Assembly: GCA_051453625.1 (NCBI GenBank)
Contig: JBOZIK010000001.1
Location: 213,148,531 to 213,212,530 of the forward strand
Origin: Welwitschia mirabilis
Lineage: Eukaryota > Gnetophyta > Gnetopsida > Welwitschiales
Direction of reading: 5' to 3'
Length of the DNA: 64,000 bases
Below are positions 46,909 through 59,329 of the stretch, piece after piece (positions within the stretch are counted from its first letter, which is position 1; every line of letters begins with the position of its first letter). Under the pieces are notes generated by a model. The model searched no databases. It was not told the origin of the DNA and saw only the letters and a list, made by a program, of their open reading frames with translations. The position numbers were made by a program, and so were the translations under genes.

Positions 46909-48615
46909 TGTAATGTCAACTTTTTAAATTAAAAATAATCATAATACTGATAAAGGATTAGATAGTGAAAGTCCATGTTATTTCTAAAGCTCAAAAAATA
47001 AGGAAACATAATCAATATCCAATGACATAGTGAAGCCTATAAGTTGGTAATCCAACTCGTAATAATGCTTAGCTAATATTTATGCTAATTCTAATTATCT
47101 CATCTCTAAGGTGTCAAAATATTTTATAACATAAAACTTAATCTATCAGTAATAGTTGGATTAGCATACATACTGAAAATTATTTATAGGAAAATTTTAT
47201 TAAAGGAGATAAATCTAGGCATCTTTAAGTTTATAAGGATCTAAGAAATTTTAAACTTATGAATTATAAGTTGTGTTATGTATACATAGGGAGTACCATA
47301 GCAAGTTACAATTTCATTAGTATTTTAATTTGCATGAATATAAGTCATTTATGGGCTTAAACATTAATAACATCATAAATAATAGTATATTAGGGTAGAG
47401 CTACAAGACTCAGGGTTCAAACTAGAGACCTATAGGTTGTTACTTTTTCTCTTATAATTTAAGCCATTGGACTACATGTTCATGGCTCTTATAAAATTTA
47501 TGGTCCTTTTGTCTTATTTATGAAAATATTTTAAAAAAAGTAGTAAGCTAGTTAAAAAATTGAGTTAGTACAACTTGAAACTAGAGCCTCTATCATAAGT
47601 ATCTAAATTCTTTAGAACTACCAATTCAGCTATGTGGATGTTGAGTGATATTTTATTTCTTATAATCACATCGAGGGTAACTGTCATTGAAATAGTAGTT
47701 TTAATGGTCAATCTACACATTAGATCACTAAATTTAGTAAAGTGTAAGACATTATAATTTAGGCACTAATTAGTAATATGGATGATTCTACAGAGGGGAA
47801 TTGAGGTAAAAAAGAAAGAGAGTGGATACACAAGGAAGAAATAGGATATTACATACTAATAATGCAAGTAATAATAATGTGGTAAAGGAATACATGGAAG
47901 AATAACGTGTAATGCAAAAAAGGACTATATGTGAAGAGGAGCTAGGCATGAAGGCACATGGGTAGGTGTAATAACACGAATAGGAGATAATATAAAGAGA
48001 AGATCAGGCATGAATAAAAGCTAAGAGGTATGGACAAGGAAGGGGGAGGGGGAGGGGATACATGCTGGCGAAGCAAGAGATACATGACCAAGATGTAGTT
48101 GACTAGTAAAAATGTAAGACAAAGGAGGCATGCACATAGACATATCTAAGAACACAATGGATGGAGATTAGAGGAAGGTGAATCTATATAATTTTTTATC
48201 ACACCCTTTTCTGCACGCATTATAAAGATCATGCTAAAGCAGAAAGAAAGGCACATTGTGATCAAAGCTAAGGGACCTACTAGTTTATTCTTCCTTAAGA
48301 AAATATGAAAAGATGCCTCATAGTTAATGCTAATAAAAATTTATAGTAATTAATCTTATTAATTAAACCATAAATATTTTTTGTAATACCTAATTAAAAT
48401 TTAATAAATTTCAAGTTTTATTTTTTTAATCTTTGTATTTACTTTTTATTTATTTACTAGTAAATAATAAATTATAATTTGAGAACAAATTAGAAATAGT
48501 ATAATATGGATTTCAATCCTAAACTTCTCATTTAAGACACAATGAGGTTATCCACCCAAGCTAATGTAAGACATCAAGATATATTTTAACTAAATAATAA
48601 AAAGGCATTATGACA
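46909..48615 (-). repeat. left (3') LTR of H
   Basis: Plus-strand edges are TGTAATGTC and TTATGACA. It holds a tRNA-like box pair and, at 48042-48056, G runs of 5, 5 and 4 separated by A that are absent from the right LTR. A polypurine-like strip (minus-strand CTTAAGATAAGACATAAA) adjoins it at 48616-48633. Confidence 0.85.
47410..47476 (-). other. tRNA-like box pair in left LTR H
   Basis: The minus strand reads TAGTCCAATGG (47474-47464), a full match to the A-box pattern TRGYNNARNGG, and AGTTTGAACCC (47423-47413), a fair B box. The starts are 51 bp apart, slightly longer than in a standard tRNA. Confidence 0.4.
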
Positions 48616-49834
48616 TTTATGTCTTATCTTAAGAGAACTATTACTGAATTATAGTATGTATATTTGTTAATAAAATTGATAAAGCATAAATATATTTTTG
48701 AGAAATAATTCTATTATAAAAAGAATAGAAAACTAAGACAATTATAATATTATTAATAAAGATAAGTAATCATACAATTAATAACAAGTAACTTATAAGC
48801 CCTTTTATTTTTTACTAAAGATAAACATGAGTGTTACATCAAAAAATATTTCAAATCTCTACTACACAAAAAGTTCTTTAAATACATATACTATAATCAA
48901 TACAATAACTAAAGTATAAATTAACCACATAATATCCACATAATAACTAAAGCAAACATATAGAGGATACCCAGTTTAGATTGCAACCACCAGCTCGTTT
49001 TAACATCATTCTTTGCAATGGGTCCTACAAATGCACAAATGATGTAAGATCTGTATTTCATCATAGTTCCTAGTATAAACCATGATAAGGAATAGGTAGG
49101 AAAGGAAGGATTCAAAAACAAGAAAAGGGATTACACTTTAAGAAAATGCAACCAAGATCTTTCATTAGTTTATGTTAACTTCTTTCTTATTATTCAATAA
49201 CAAATATTCTAGTGATCCAATTAAACCATGCTAGAAGGGGGTATTAATAATACAAGTTATTCACATATCTACCCTTTTTGCTATGACAATTCAATCCTAA
49301 TTCCTTAAGACTTCCAATANNNNNNNNNNNNNNNNNNNNNNNNNNNNNNNNNNNNNNNNNNNNNNNNNNNNNNNNNNNNNNNNNNNNNNNNNNNNNNNNN
49401 NNNNNNNNNNNNNNNNNNNNNNNNNNNNNNNNNNNNNNNNNNNNNNNNNNNNNNNNNNNNNNNNNNNNNNNNNNNNNNNNNNNNNNNNNNNNNNNNNNNN
49501 NNNNNNNNNNNNNNNNNNNNNNNNNNNNNNNNNNNNNNNNNNNNNNNNNNNNNNNNNNNNNNNNNNNNNNNNNNNNNNNNNNNNNNNNNNNNNNNNNNNN
49601 NNNNNNNNNNNNNNNNNNNNNNNNNNNNNNNNNNNNNNNNNNNNNNNNNNNNNNNNNNNNNNNNNNNNNNNNNNNNNNNNNNNNNTTTTGCTATGACAAT
49701 CCAATCCTAATTCCTTAAGACTTCCAATAGAGAGATACACTCCTTAAAGTCTATATACATGGTTACCCTAGCTAGTTTTAAATTTCATAATTTAATATCA
49801 TATAATATATGTCAACAATCAAAGAATATAATCA
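48616..49834. other. 3' untranslated part of H before I, no gene seen
   Basis: No domain was recognised. A 66-codon minus-strand frame (48921-49121) has no known feature. Includes a 366-N gap. Confidence 0.4.
49320..49685. other. assembly gap (366 N) with duplicated flanks
   Basis: The 44 bases before the gap (from about 49276) recur after it (49686-49729) with one difference. Confidence 0.95.
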
Positions 49835-51289
49835 TGTTCAAGGATTAAAAAAGGACTAGTTAATAAGACTCACTCATAATAGTTGACAATAAGATAGCTT
49901 AGGATCTACAGGGTTTTCACAATTGGCTCACATGAAACATAAACTCTACAACTCCTTAGAGAATAAAGGTTTAAGTCTTATCTTAGACTATAAAATTTAG
50001 AATTCATAATGTTAAGATTAATATAATGATTAGTTATTATCCTAGAATAATAATAGCAATTAATAATGGCAAAGAAATTAGATTTAAAATTTTATATGTT
50101 AACTTAGAACTTAGCCAAATAATTGATAAATTATTAAGATAATTTAACTACATGTAGATGATGGTCTCATAAAATTTTTATATGTATGCATGTAATAAAT
50201 ATGTAATGATATGTTTAGTACTAGTAATGATAATTTTAGCCTTTGGCAATTTTAAATATTATGAGAGGAAAGATAGACTTATAGGACTTTTAATAAGCAT
50301 TAGAAGAAATTTTTATAATATGCATGATAACCCAAAAGATAAAAATGTTTTAAAAGGTCAAACTCGAACTTATGACTTATCAACTTCTAACTTAATATCC
50401 TTTACTTTACCAATTGCAATAATCTAACACTTGTCAAAAGAAGATGTTGCAAAACCTAAGGATGTTAAAGCTTGCCTAGTACACCACACAAGAGCCATTA
50501 TGCCAAGTAGGTATACTACATAGAGATGGAGTAGAACTTGAAAGGAGTGTAGGCATAAGAAGATTGTGACTGGTGGTGAAGTGGTGGCTTTTGTAGATAG
50601 TGAGAGATACAGAGGAGGCACATATGAAAATGATTGTAAGTGGAGAGAAGATGAAAACACATTACTAAAATCCATTTTAATCAAGGGTTATCACATTTTT
50701 CATTAAAAGGATTGAATATCCTAATGTCATATGCAAGAGAAAATAAGTATATTGACATTTTGTGTTGCAAGGGTGTAAAACATAAGAGAAGAAGAAATAA
50801 TGGTGTTAGGCAGATAATGCTGAAAGCATTGCAGCTTTAAGATCTTCATTAGGTGATTTCAGCATAATCCCCTTGGTGTATTCCTTAGTAGCGGTTGGAA
50901 GAGATGCAAAAATGCTTCCCATTTAGAAAAGAAGGCATAAATATAGGTTGTTATAGCACAAGAGAGATGCATCAAAGAAGAAAATACACTATGCAAAGAA
51001 TCACTGCAAAGGAGGAGGAGTGTAGCTCATAATAATGACGATGGGATACAAGAAATTAAGGGAATACTAATGATAGATGATGAGGCCAAGATGATAGATG
51101 ACAAGTAGAGGCAAAGCATGGATGGCTATGGGCCATGCACATAGGCACGATAGGCAAATTACCATGTAATAGAAATGCACACCGCAGATGAGAGAAAGGT
51201 GCTAGGAGAAGAAATGCGAAGGAAGAAAAATTCTCAAATGAAATGCTTACATAGTAATAATTTGTTAAACAAATCTTTCTTATAACTCC

Positions 51290-51352
51290 AGCTTGATAGT
51301 GTAATGGTAGTGAAGGGAAAAAATCAAGAAAGAAATAAGGGTTTAAATCCAT
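51290..51352 (+). other. tRNA-like A/B boxes in left LTR I
   Basis: TAGTGTAATGG (51297-51307) fits the A-box pattern TRGYNNARNGG fully, and GGTTTAAATCC (51340-51350) is one base from a standard B box. The starts are 43 bp apart. The pair is antisense to the element. No paired acceptor stem was found. Confidence 0.45.
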
Positions 51353-52756
51353 GTATGGGTACTCACATGGTAGATTTTAGAAATAATTTTAGAGTTATGC
51401 CCCATCACATATGGATCCCTATCTTAAGATTATTTAAGAGATGACTTGCTTTCCATTATTTTCAAGTGTACCCTTCTTCTAATTCTATACCTAGAATAAA
51501 ATAATAGTATTACAAGAGATTCATTACTCAATAAGAAAACAACATCTAAAGAAATATTCCTTATATAAAAAAAATAACTATTAGTAATAAATTCTTGATT
51601 TCCATATAATAAGAAATATTTTTCTATTAAATTGTAAATAGGGAAACATTGTTTATATAAGATCGATGTTCATCCTTCAATTTTTAAAACAACACTATAA
51701 GCTTAAGTACAAATATATTCTCAATTAAAAAGTTATAAGAAATGTAGTCAAATAACAATCTTCCAAGAATTTTAGAATTTTCTAATTACATATTTTTAGA
51801 AATGAGAAAAATCCACTATAGACACCTAACTAAACTTCATTTCACTTATATCCTTGAATCATTACCTACACAATAGGCATGGTATGATAAATATACCTTA
51901 AAAGTTCCCAACATGGTATAGGGCAAGGTTTAAGGTACGGATTTTAAGAACAAAAAGGAATTAACAAAATATCAAATGATTAAAACATTAAATCAATACA
52001 AAGTTAAGGTAAAATATCTAAATCTCATAAAATTTAATGAATAGTATGCCCCGTCAGAGGGGTGTCAATTATCCATTATCTACTAGATCATTCCTATGAC
52101 CAATAAGAACCCCTCAGGTGGGATAACCCCATGAAGCCACATAATATTATGTCATGCAATAGTTAGACAAATAACCATCCATCACTAATAGCCACTTCTA
52201 TGGCTAGTAGGAGACCTTTAAATGGCCTAGCCCCTGAAGCCACATTGATTTGGTCATAATAAGCTTTAAGCATCAAAGCTAAATCATAATGAGGATATGC
52301 ATAAGAAAATATTTACTTTAAAGACATGAGGGATGCAGGATCCAATTTAGAACATATAAGAGACAAATGTATTTACATGAACCTAACAAAAGATTAACAA
52401 AAACCATGGAACCATACCAATTTTTGAGAAGAATTCAAGATCTTAAGAAGGTTGCAAGGCTCTAAGGCTTTTCCATGCTCCAAGACTCAGTAATAAGGGT
52501 TCACCATAAATGAAAGTGAGGGAAAAGGAGAAGGAGGGTCATATTTATAATTAAGGTTTGACGGAATGTAAAGTGTCATGGGCATATAAGGACAAGCATC
52601 ATAAATGAGGGTAGTTATAAAGTGGGGATTTCTATTAACTTTCCAATCCACTGGGAAAAATAATAAATAATAATTAAGCTTATATAAATAATAAGTAATG
52701 AGACATTAGCAGTAATTAAAAAATTTTAAACATAATAGTGGTTTCAATAATAAATA

Positions 52757-52821
52757 NNNNNNNNNNNNNNNNNNNNNNNNNNNNNNNNNNNNNNNNNNNN
52801 NNNNNNNNNNNNNNNNNNNNN
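52757..52821. other. assembly gap (65 N)
   Basis: The gap lies in the left LTR of I; the flanks are not duplicated. Confidence 0.95.
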
Positions 52822-52968
52822 TAAGAAATTATATCCATAATCAAGGTACAAAATAAAATATTCATGAAATTATTAGAAATAAAAAAAACATTCAAGATTT
52901 AGCATGAATTATTAGCCTTAAAATATTTAATCTTAAGTCTTGATTTTTTTAAAATTTAGGACTTCACA

Positions 52969-52983
52969 TTTCTCCATCTCTTA
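52969..52983 (-). promoter_or_regulatory. polypurine tract of I
   Basis: The minus strand reads CTTAAGAGATGGAGAAA directly before the TGTGAAGTCC LTR edge. Just upstream, TTTTGAAGACAAAACC resembles the conserved F-E-D-E-T stretch at the 3' end of Tekay interiors. Confidence 0.65.
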
Positions 52984-53039
52984 AGAGGTTTTGTCTTCAA
53001 AACTAGAAATTAATAAAATATTTTGCCTCTTATTATTTC

Positions 53040-53320
53040 TACTCATCCAATAATAAAGTTGCTTCTTTAACAAGTTGTTAAGTAGTAAAATTAAATATTT
53101 CTATTGCATTTTGCATAAAAACCAATCATGCTTCTACGTTTGTCATGTTGTTAATACCTTCAAAAGTTATAGGATCCATTCTCTTAACTTGTATTATCAT
53201 TTTATTAATAGAGTTTCCATCTTCCTTATCATTATTTTGCTCTTGAACTTCATCTACTAAGTTACTAACTAGCATTGGATCTTCAGTTTGGTTGGTTCAT
53301 CGCCCTTCTAAGAGGCATAT
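53040..53320 (-). pseudogene. gag N-terminal remnant of I
   Basis: The minus strand reads MDPITFEGINNMTNVEA near 53140-53180, matching the N-P-P-x-F-x-G-T-x-x-P-x-x-A-E block at the start of Tekay gag. QNAIEIFNFTT and VKEATLLLDE follow. The frame then runs within about 80 bases into the 3' end of the interior, so nearly all of gag-pol is deleted. The H gag carries the same block (PPMFEGSNTIAKDEA). Confidence 0.65.
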
Positions 53321-53492
53321 TGTTCCTATGGAAATCAACTATACATATCATAAGACCATGATAAAAATAGTTAAGCTAAGTGAATTCACAAGCTGACAAT
53401 AGTTATACCCAGTGAGATCATCAACTTAACAATAGTTATGCCAATGAGTTATCAACTTAACCACAATTGTTCCTAGTAAATTTGAAACCTAG

Positions 53493-53504
53493 GCTCTGAT
53501 ACCA
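53493..53504 (-). promoter_or_regulatory. extra Met-tRNA primer site in I
   Basis: The minus strand reads TGGTATCAGAGC, a perfect primer site, followed on the plus strand by TGAAATGGTC, which looks like another LTR start. It lies 69 bp from the site that adjoins the actual LTR. Confidence 0.7.
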
Positions 53505-53561
53505 AAATGAAATGGTCTAAAATTTCACACTTAAAAACTTCATAACTTTATGTAGCTCATT

Positions 53562-53573
53562 GCTCTAATATCA
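53562..53573 (-). promoter_or_regulatory. primer-binding site of I next to its LTR
   Basis: The minus strand reads TGATATTAGAGC, two changes from TGGTATCAGAGC, three bases from the TGTAAGG edge of the right LTR. Confidence 0.7.
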
Positions 53574-53576
53574 AAA

Positions 53577-56500
53577 TGTAAGGATTAAATAGTAGGTTAT
53601 CACATGCAGAGGGAGGTTATAAAAATTTAGTTCTCAGAGAATAAAGGTTTAAGTCTTATCCTAAATTATAAAATTTCGAATTCATAATGTTAAGATTAAT
53701 ATCATGATTAGTTATTATTCTAGCATAATAATAGTAATTAATAATGGTAAAGAAATTAGATTTAAAATTTTATTTATTAACTTAGAACTTAGCTAAATAA
53801 GTTGGTAAATTATTAAGATAATTTAAATACATGTAGATTCTAGTCTCATAAAATTTTTATATGTATGCATGTAACACATATGTAATGATATGGTTTATAC
53901 TAGTAATGATAATTTTAGCCTTTGTAATTTTAAATATTATTAGAGGAAAGATAAACTTATAACACTTTTAATAGGAACTAGAAGACATTTTTATCATATG
54001 CATATGATTAGAAAAAAATAACCCAAAACATAAAAATGTTTTAAAAAGTTGGATTTAAACTTCTGACTTATCAACTTCTAATTTAATATCCTTTACTTTA
54101 CCAATTGGGATAATCTAACACTTGCAAAAAGAAGATACTTCAAAACCTAAGGATGGTAAAGGTTTCATGATACACCACATAAGAGGAAGTTATTGTGTGA
54201 AGGAGGTACATTAAAAAGAGATGGAATAGAACTTGAGAGGAGTACAAGCATGAGAAGATTGTAACTGGTGATGAAGCAGTGGCTTTTATAGATAGTAAGA
54301 GAGATGAAGGAGGTATAAAGAAAAATGGCTATGAGTGGAGATAAGATGAAAACATGTTATTAAAATGCATTTTAGTAAAGGGTTATCACATTTTACATTA
54401 AAAGGTTTGATTACCAAAACATCATGAACAAGAGAAAACAAGTAGATTGACATTTTGTATTATAAGGGTGTAAAACACAGGAGGAGAAGAAGTAATGGCA
54501 TTGGGTAGATAGCACTAAAAGCATTATAGCCTTAAGATCTTCATCAAGTGATCTGAGCATAATGCCCTTGGTGTATTTCTTAGTAGCAGTTATGAGAGAC
54601 GTAAAGGACATCCACATTAAGAAAGTAAGATATAGGTACAAGTCATTATAGTGAAAGAGAGAAGCATCAGAGAAGAAAATACACTATTGAAAGAATCACT
54701 GCGAAGAATAAAGAGTGTAGCCTAAAATATTGGTAATGGACTACAAGCAATTAAGGGAATACTAATAATAGATGATAAGGCTGTGATGATGGGTGACAGG
54801 TGGAGGTAGAGAGTAGATGAATAAGGTCCATGTGTGCAAGCACAATAGGAGAATTACCATGTAGTAGAAATGCATGTCATAGATGAGAGAAATGCACTGG
54901 GAGAAGAAATATAAAGGAAGAAAAATGCTCAAATGGAATGGTTACATAATAATGATTTCTTAAATAACTCTTTTTTATAACTCTAGCTTGATAGTATAAT
55001 GGTAGAGGAGGGAAGATATCAAGAAGGAGATAAGTGTTCAAATCCATGTGTATGTACTCACATGATAGATTTTAGAAATAATTCTATAGTTGCACCCCAT
55101 CACATGTGGATACACCTTTAATATTATCTTAAGATTATTTAAAAGATGACTCACTTTCCATTGTTTTCGAGCATACCCTTCTGCTAATTATATACCTAGA
55201 ATAAAATAATAGCATTATAAGAAATTCATTACTCAACAAGAAAATAACTCCTAAAGAAAAATTCCTTATATAAAAAAATGACTATTAGTAATAAATTTTT
55301 GATTTCCATATAATTAGAAATATTTTTCTATTAAATTATAATTATGAAAATATTGTTTATATAAGATCAATGTTCATCCTTTAATTTTCAAAACAACACT
55401 ATAATCTTAAGTACAAAGATATTCTCAATTGGAAAGTTACAATAAATGTAGTCAAATAGCAATCTTGCAAGAATCTAAGAATTTCCCAATTAAATATTTG
55501 TAGAAATGAGAAAAATCTACTACAGACACCTAGCTAAACTTCATTCTGCTTATATCCTTAAAGCATTACCTGTACATTAGGCATGTGTGAGAACTATACC
55601 TTCACAATTCCTAGCATGGTTCATGGCAAGGTTTAAGATAAGGGTTTTGAGAAAAAAAAGGAATTCATAAAATATTAATTGACCAAAACCTCAAATTAAT
55701 AAAAATTTAAGGTAAAATATCTAGATCTCATAAAATTTAAGGAATAGTATGCCCCATTAAAGGGATGTCAATTATCCATTTTCTAATGGATCATTCCTAT
55801 GGCTAATAGGAACTTCTCAAGTGGGATGACTCCCTGAAGTCGCATGACATTACATCATGCAATAATTAGATAGATAACCACCCGTCACCGATAACCATTC
55901 CTATGGCTAATAGGAGCCCTTCAGGTAACCTATACCCTAAAGACACATTGATTTGATCATGATAAGTTTTAAGCATCAAAGATGAATCATAGCGAGGATA
56001 TGCATAAGAAGAGATTTACATTAAAGATGTGAAGGATGTAATATCTAATTTAGAACATACAAGAGACAAATGTATTTGCATGAATCAAATAAAAGATTAA
56101 TGAAAGCCCTAGAACCATACTAATTTTTTAGAAGGATTTAAGATCTCAAGAAAGTTACAAGGCTCTAAGGCCTTTCCAAGCTCCAAGCCTTAATATCAAG
56201 GGCTCTTCACAAATGAAAGTAAAGGAAAAAGGAGAAGGAGAGTTCTATTTATAATTAAGGTTTCATGCAATGTGAAGAGTCATGAACATATAAGAATAAA
56301 AATCATAAATGAGGGCAGTTATAAGGTGGGAAATTCTGTTACCTTGCTAGGCCATCGAGGAAAAAAAAAAAAAACAATTAATCTTACATAGATAATAAGT
56401 AATGAGATGTTAGAAGTAATTAAAACATTACATGGCATGATAGAAGTTTTAGTAATAAATAAAATAATAACTCTATACATTAAGATTCTCAAATTTAAAT

Positions 56501-56653
56501 CCACAACTCATTAATTAAATTCATAAACCAAGCCACAAAATAATATTCATGAGACTATTATAAATAAAAGAAAACATTCAAGATTTAGATGAATTATTAG
56601 CCTTAAAATATTCAATCTTAAGCCTTAATTTTTTTGAAATTTTGGACGTGATA
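53577..56653 (-). repeat. right (5') LTR of I
   Basis: A 3077-bp LTR starting TGTAAGGATT and ending GGACGTGATA, equivalent to GGACTTCACA of the left copy. Confidence 0.8.
54985..55047 (+). other. tRNA-like A/B boxes in right LTR I
   Basis: TAGTATAATGG (54992-55002) and TGTTCAAATCC (55035-55045), with starts 43 bp apart, correspond to the pair in the left LTR. Confidence 0.45.
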
Positions 56654-57440
56654 ATAATATAAAAATATTACATTCATATGAGATTCACAAGATACAAATA
56701 CATGGAATAGAGCTCAGACCATGCAAAAATACACAAGAATAAATCATATAAGTGTTTAAAAAGAAGGTTATGGATCATACCTCTTCTTAGCTAAAATCCA
56801 AAGTACTCCTAGTTATAACCAAGCTTCACATGATCACAATTACCAAGGTATGTGTTTTTAAATCTAATGACTAGGGGACTTATATATTTATATAAAGGAC
56901 TAATGATAAGACTTGAGTTTCTATAGGTATTTTAGGTTTTCTCAACCCTTTCTTTTCAAGTTTGGCCACTAGGTATGAACAATAATATAAAAATATCTAA
57001 TAAATTAATTTAATTACATGAGATGAATAACATGAATAAATACTTTAGATCACATATAATTTCTATTATATGAATAAGATATAAATTAATAGAAATCTAT
57101 ACTAAAACTGTAGTTAATGTCCAAGGATAAGTCAAGTGTTTAAATCTTTTACCACATCAATTGAAACTCATAGATAAGAAATAGTAAATTCCTTAATTAA
57201 CTAAATCTTTAATTTAACTAATAAAAATAAAAGCTCCAAGTTATTTTTCCAATAATTTCAAAGGTAACAACGTGCAAACGCTTCAGTTTTACTATTAGTT
57301 TTCTTGTAAATAGCATTATTTTTAACGATTTTGAAACTAGATTATTATACTAATAAAATTTGCAGTATTTAATTTACTATATAAGGATTAGGGAGATTTT
57401 ATAACCTTGGCAAAAATCTAGATGTGATAAATATTTCTCT
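56654..57440. other. 3' region of H after integrase, no gene seen
   Basis: AT-rich sequence between the integrase end of H and element I. Nothing was recognised. Confidence 0.4.
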
Positions 57441-58960
57441 TTTAGAGGCTTCCTCTTAGAAACATGCCAATATCATAGGTTTCCAATTCAAGATGTTATT
57501 TTCTAATTCCCATGTTGTCTTATCTTTTGTTTAGAATGATTACTTAACTTTATATAACTTAGCTATTTTTTCTTGAAATACCATATTCTTTTGATTATGT
57601 AATTTCACTAGTTGAGCTTCTATAAAATAGTTAGGAAGGATGGTAATATCTTAATTTGAAATAATCTTCATTTCATTAAAAATAAATTTCCTCAATAATA
57701 ATACATAAAAGACATTATGCAACATGGATAATTGTGGTGCTAGAGCTAATTTGTAAGTCATAGATTTAATTCTTTAAATTACCTGGTAAGGTCCTATAAA
57801 TATTAGGGCTAAACTTTCTTTCTTATCAAACCTGAATACTTCTTTCAATGGGGTAACATTTAAGAAAAACATGATTACCTTCTTGAAATTATAGCTATCT
57901 TGTATGCTAATTTGCATACTTCACTTACCTATTCTTCACTACTTGAATTCTTTTCTTAATTTATGTAACTCTTTCTTCTAAATGTTAAGTGAAGGGAACT
58001 TGTAATAGTTTTTTATCTACTAAATCAAATCAAGAAACTAGAGTCCTCCATATCCTTTCATACACGGCTTCAAATAGTACGCATCCAATTGATTTTTATT
58101 AAATATCATTATACATAAACTCTACCAATGGCAAATGTTCTATCCATGATCCACCAAAATCTAGAATAACCATCCTTAATGGATCCTCTAGTATCTAATT
58201 CATCCTTATAGGCTGTCCATCTTTTGAGGATGAAAAGTTATACTCAAGTTTACTTTGATACCCAATTTATTATGAAAGGATATCTAAAATATAGATGTGA
58301 ATTTACAATTTCTATCTAAAATTATTATCTTAAAGACTCCATGAAGTTTAATAATGTTTTCACATACTTCCTTATAATTCATTTAGCTATATCAGTTGTC
58401 TTCATTTGATAAAAATGTATGCTTTTCATCAAAAGATTCACTATGACAAATATAAAATCATATGCTTCTTTGATATTAGGTAAACTTGTGATAAAATCCA
58501 TACCTATTGTTTTCCATTTCCACTATGGAACATCATGAAAATAAAGAAATCTTACTAGGTGCTTATGCTCATTCTTGACTAATTGATAAGTCATACATAG
58601 GGATACATAATTAGCTATCTTTGATTTTATTCCTGACCACTAATAGAATTTCTTAATATCCTTATACATATTATTAACTCCTATATGAATAGCATATTTA
58701 GTTTGCATGAAACTCTTTAAAAATTAAGTGTTTAGTCCTTATCACATCAGGGATCACAATTCTCTCTAAGTAGCATACCAATTCATCTCTTAAGATGGTA
58801 AAACCTTTTAAACTAATTTCTCTAACTCTTCTACATTAGATGTAGTTTTTTTATGCTTTTTATATTATCTATAGTATCTCACTATTTATCCTCAAGTTAT
58901 AAGTGTGTGCCTTCTTTTGCTTAGGGAATCCATTAAAACATTTGCTTTTCTTACATGATA
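57441..58960 (-). pseudogene. integrase remnant of H
   Basis: The minus strand shows, across frames, a zinc-binding region, a VWILSQVYLISKKH-like start of the core, and a FEAVYERIW block (near 58060) where F-E-A-x-Y-G-R is usual. The C-terminus reads LALIFIGPYQVI, YKLALAPQLSMLHNVFYVLL and ends TKDKTTWELENNI (near 57500), resembling the chromodomain-like end of Tekay integrases. Many stops are present. The chromodomain would have guided insertion to particular chromatin. Confidence 0.75.
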
Positions 58961-59075
58961 ATTTATGAAGAGCTCATAATCCTAGAAAAAATTCACCCAT
59001 CAGCTCTATCTAAGGATTTAAATTCGGTTCTATATTGATGTACTTTAAACTCTTATGATTCATCCAAACCTCTAT

Positions 59076-59318
59076 CTATTTTTCATAGACATAATTCCTC
59101 CAAATTTTTAATGCATATATAACTTTTACTAACTTTGAGTCATGAATAAAATAATTCTTCTCATGATTCTTTAATTTGCTAGATGCATAAGCTATTACCT
59201 TACCATCTTGTATTAAGACTACTCCTAAGCCTTCACTTGAGGCATTTGTATAAATTATGTAAGGATTCCCTAATTTTAGCATTCTTAATACTTGTGTTAA
59301 AATAAGAATTGATTTCAA
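59076..59318 (-). pseudogene. RNase H remnant of H
   Basis: An 80-codon open stretch reads PYIIYTNASSEGLGVVLIQD, then VIAYASSKLKNHEKNY and ALKIWRNYVYEK, a nearly complete gypsy RNase H core. The first catalytic Asp (usually Y-T-D-A-S) is Asn. It follows RT directly, as in Ty3/gypsy pol. Confidence 0.9.
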
Positions 59319-59329
59319 TGCTTAAAGTG

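Larger units (their letters stand above)
49835..52968 (-). repeat. left (3') LTR of I
   Basis: The plus strand ends GGACTTCACA next to the polypurine tract. The start (TGTTCAAGGATT) is aligned with TGTAAGGATT of the right copy and is less certain. This copy has about 60 more bases near its start than the other. A 65-N gap lies at 52757-52821. Confidence 0.75.
49835..56653 (-). mobile_element. internally deleted Tekay-type element I, nested in H
   Basis: Two LTRs of about 3.1 kb (49835-52968 and 53577-56653) enclose only 608 bp. That interior has a primer site and the start of gag at its right end and a polypurine tract at its left end, with protease, RT, RNase H and integrase absent. It is therefore a non-autonomous derivative that would need proteins from a relative. 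The LTRs differ at many positions. No 5-bp duplication was identified. Confidence 0.8.

Noticed and set aside
49297-49740. 147-codon minus-strand frame across the 366-N gap
   Set aside because: The frame is created by the gap; the flanks are a duplicated noncoding block.
50182-50427. 81-codon frame in the left LTR of I
   Set aside because: The matching region of the right LTR (about 53870-54120) has no such frame, so it is chance open sequence in an LTR.
51290-51352. A functional tRNA gene
   Set aside because: A and B boxes are well placed, but no seven-base acceptor stem or anticodon arm is evident and the segment lies inside an LTR.
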